A DNA stretch of 7,469 nucleotides from contig CAKPJL010000035.1 of the NCBI GenBank assembly GCA_934162655.1, positions 1 to 7,469 on the forward strand, read 5' to 3'. The translations under genes and the position numbers were made by a program. Of the stretch, positions 7,415-7,469 are shown one piece after another. The DNA comes from an uncultured Clostridia bacterium. GTDB taxonomy: Bacteria; Bacillota; Clostridia; TANB77; CAG-465. The stretch's first letter is position 1, and the number at the start of each line of letters is the position of its first letter. The notes under the pieces were generated by a model. The model ran no database searches. It saw only the letters and a program-made list of their open reading frames with translations, and was not told where the DNA came from.

Positions 7415-7448
7415 ATTTTAACATATTTCATTAAAATAATCTATACAA
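7415..7448 (-). promoter_or_regulatory. Probable promoter of the mkoA-mkoB-like operon
   Basis: On the minus strand TTGTAT (7443-7448) is followed after 17 bp by TATGTT (7420-7425), a moderate sigma-A match. Overlapping it is an extended -10, TG-T-TAAAAT (7415-7423), with no good -35 at its correct spacing. Either gives a leader of about 20-30 nt before TTG 7386. The region from 7387 to the right edge holds no other recognisable feature. Confidence 0.5.
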
Positions 7449-7469
7449 ACCAAATAAGCTTTTATAGTT

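Overview
The window is very AT-rich (roughly a quarter G+C by eye). It uses AAA/AAT/GAA/ATA-heavy codons, TGA as a stop, and strong GGAGG-type Shine-Dalgarno sites. This fits a low-GC Bacillota organism, most likely a Clostridia-like anaerobe. Another AT-rich lineage such as Fusobacteriota cannot be excluded from sequence alone.

All three genes lie on the minus strand, so the reading order is right to left. At the right edge (7387-7469) is a short promoter/leader. It drives a large gene at 4171-7386 (TTG start, 1071 aa) that fuses an N-terminal Ser/Thr protein kinase to a C-terminal SF1 (UPF1/DNA2-like, COG1112-type) helicase. Its stop codon sits inside the Shine-Dalgarno of the next gene, 2864-4168 (ATG start, 434 aa). 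That gene encodes a protein with a probable winged-helix N-terminal part and a C-terminal fold resembling the phospholipase D (PLD) family. A kinase-helicase followed by a PLD-family protein is the layout of the type I Mokosh anti-phage system (MkoA + MkoB). This pair is the main item of interest. The PLD protein looks divergent because the HxKxxxxD catalytic motif reads NxRxxxxD and the whole protein contains one histidine, located elsewhere.

The pair ends at a clear intrinsic terminator (2813-2844). Its T-rich tail overlaps the -35 element of a separate promoter for the third gene. That gene, from 2756 leftward past the window edge, is the first 918 residues of a type I restriction enzyme R subunit (HsdR) with an intact nuclease motif and helicase motifs. 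hsdM and hsdS are presumably beyond the left edge or elsewhere in the locus.

The window therefore reads as a piece of a defence island. A two-gene Mokosh-like operon (kinase/helicase sensor-motor plus putative PLD effector) lies next to an independently transcribed type I restriction system. No RNA genes, CRISPR arrays, insertion sequences or integrase genes were seen, and no gene-free stretch exceeds about 110 bases.
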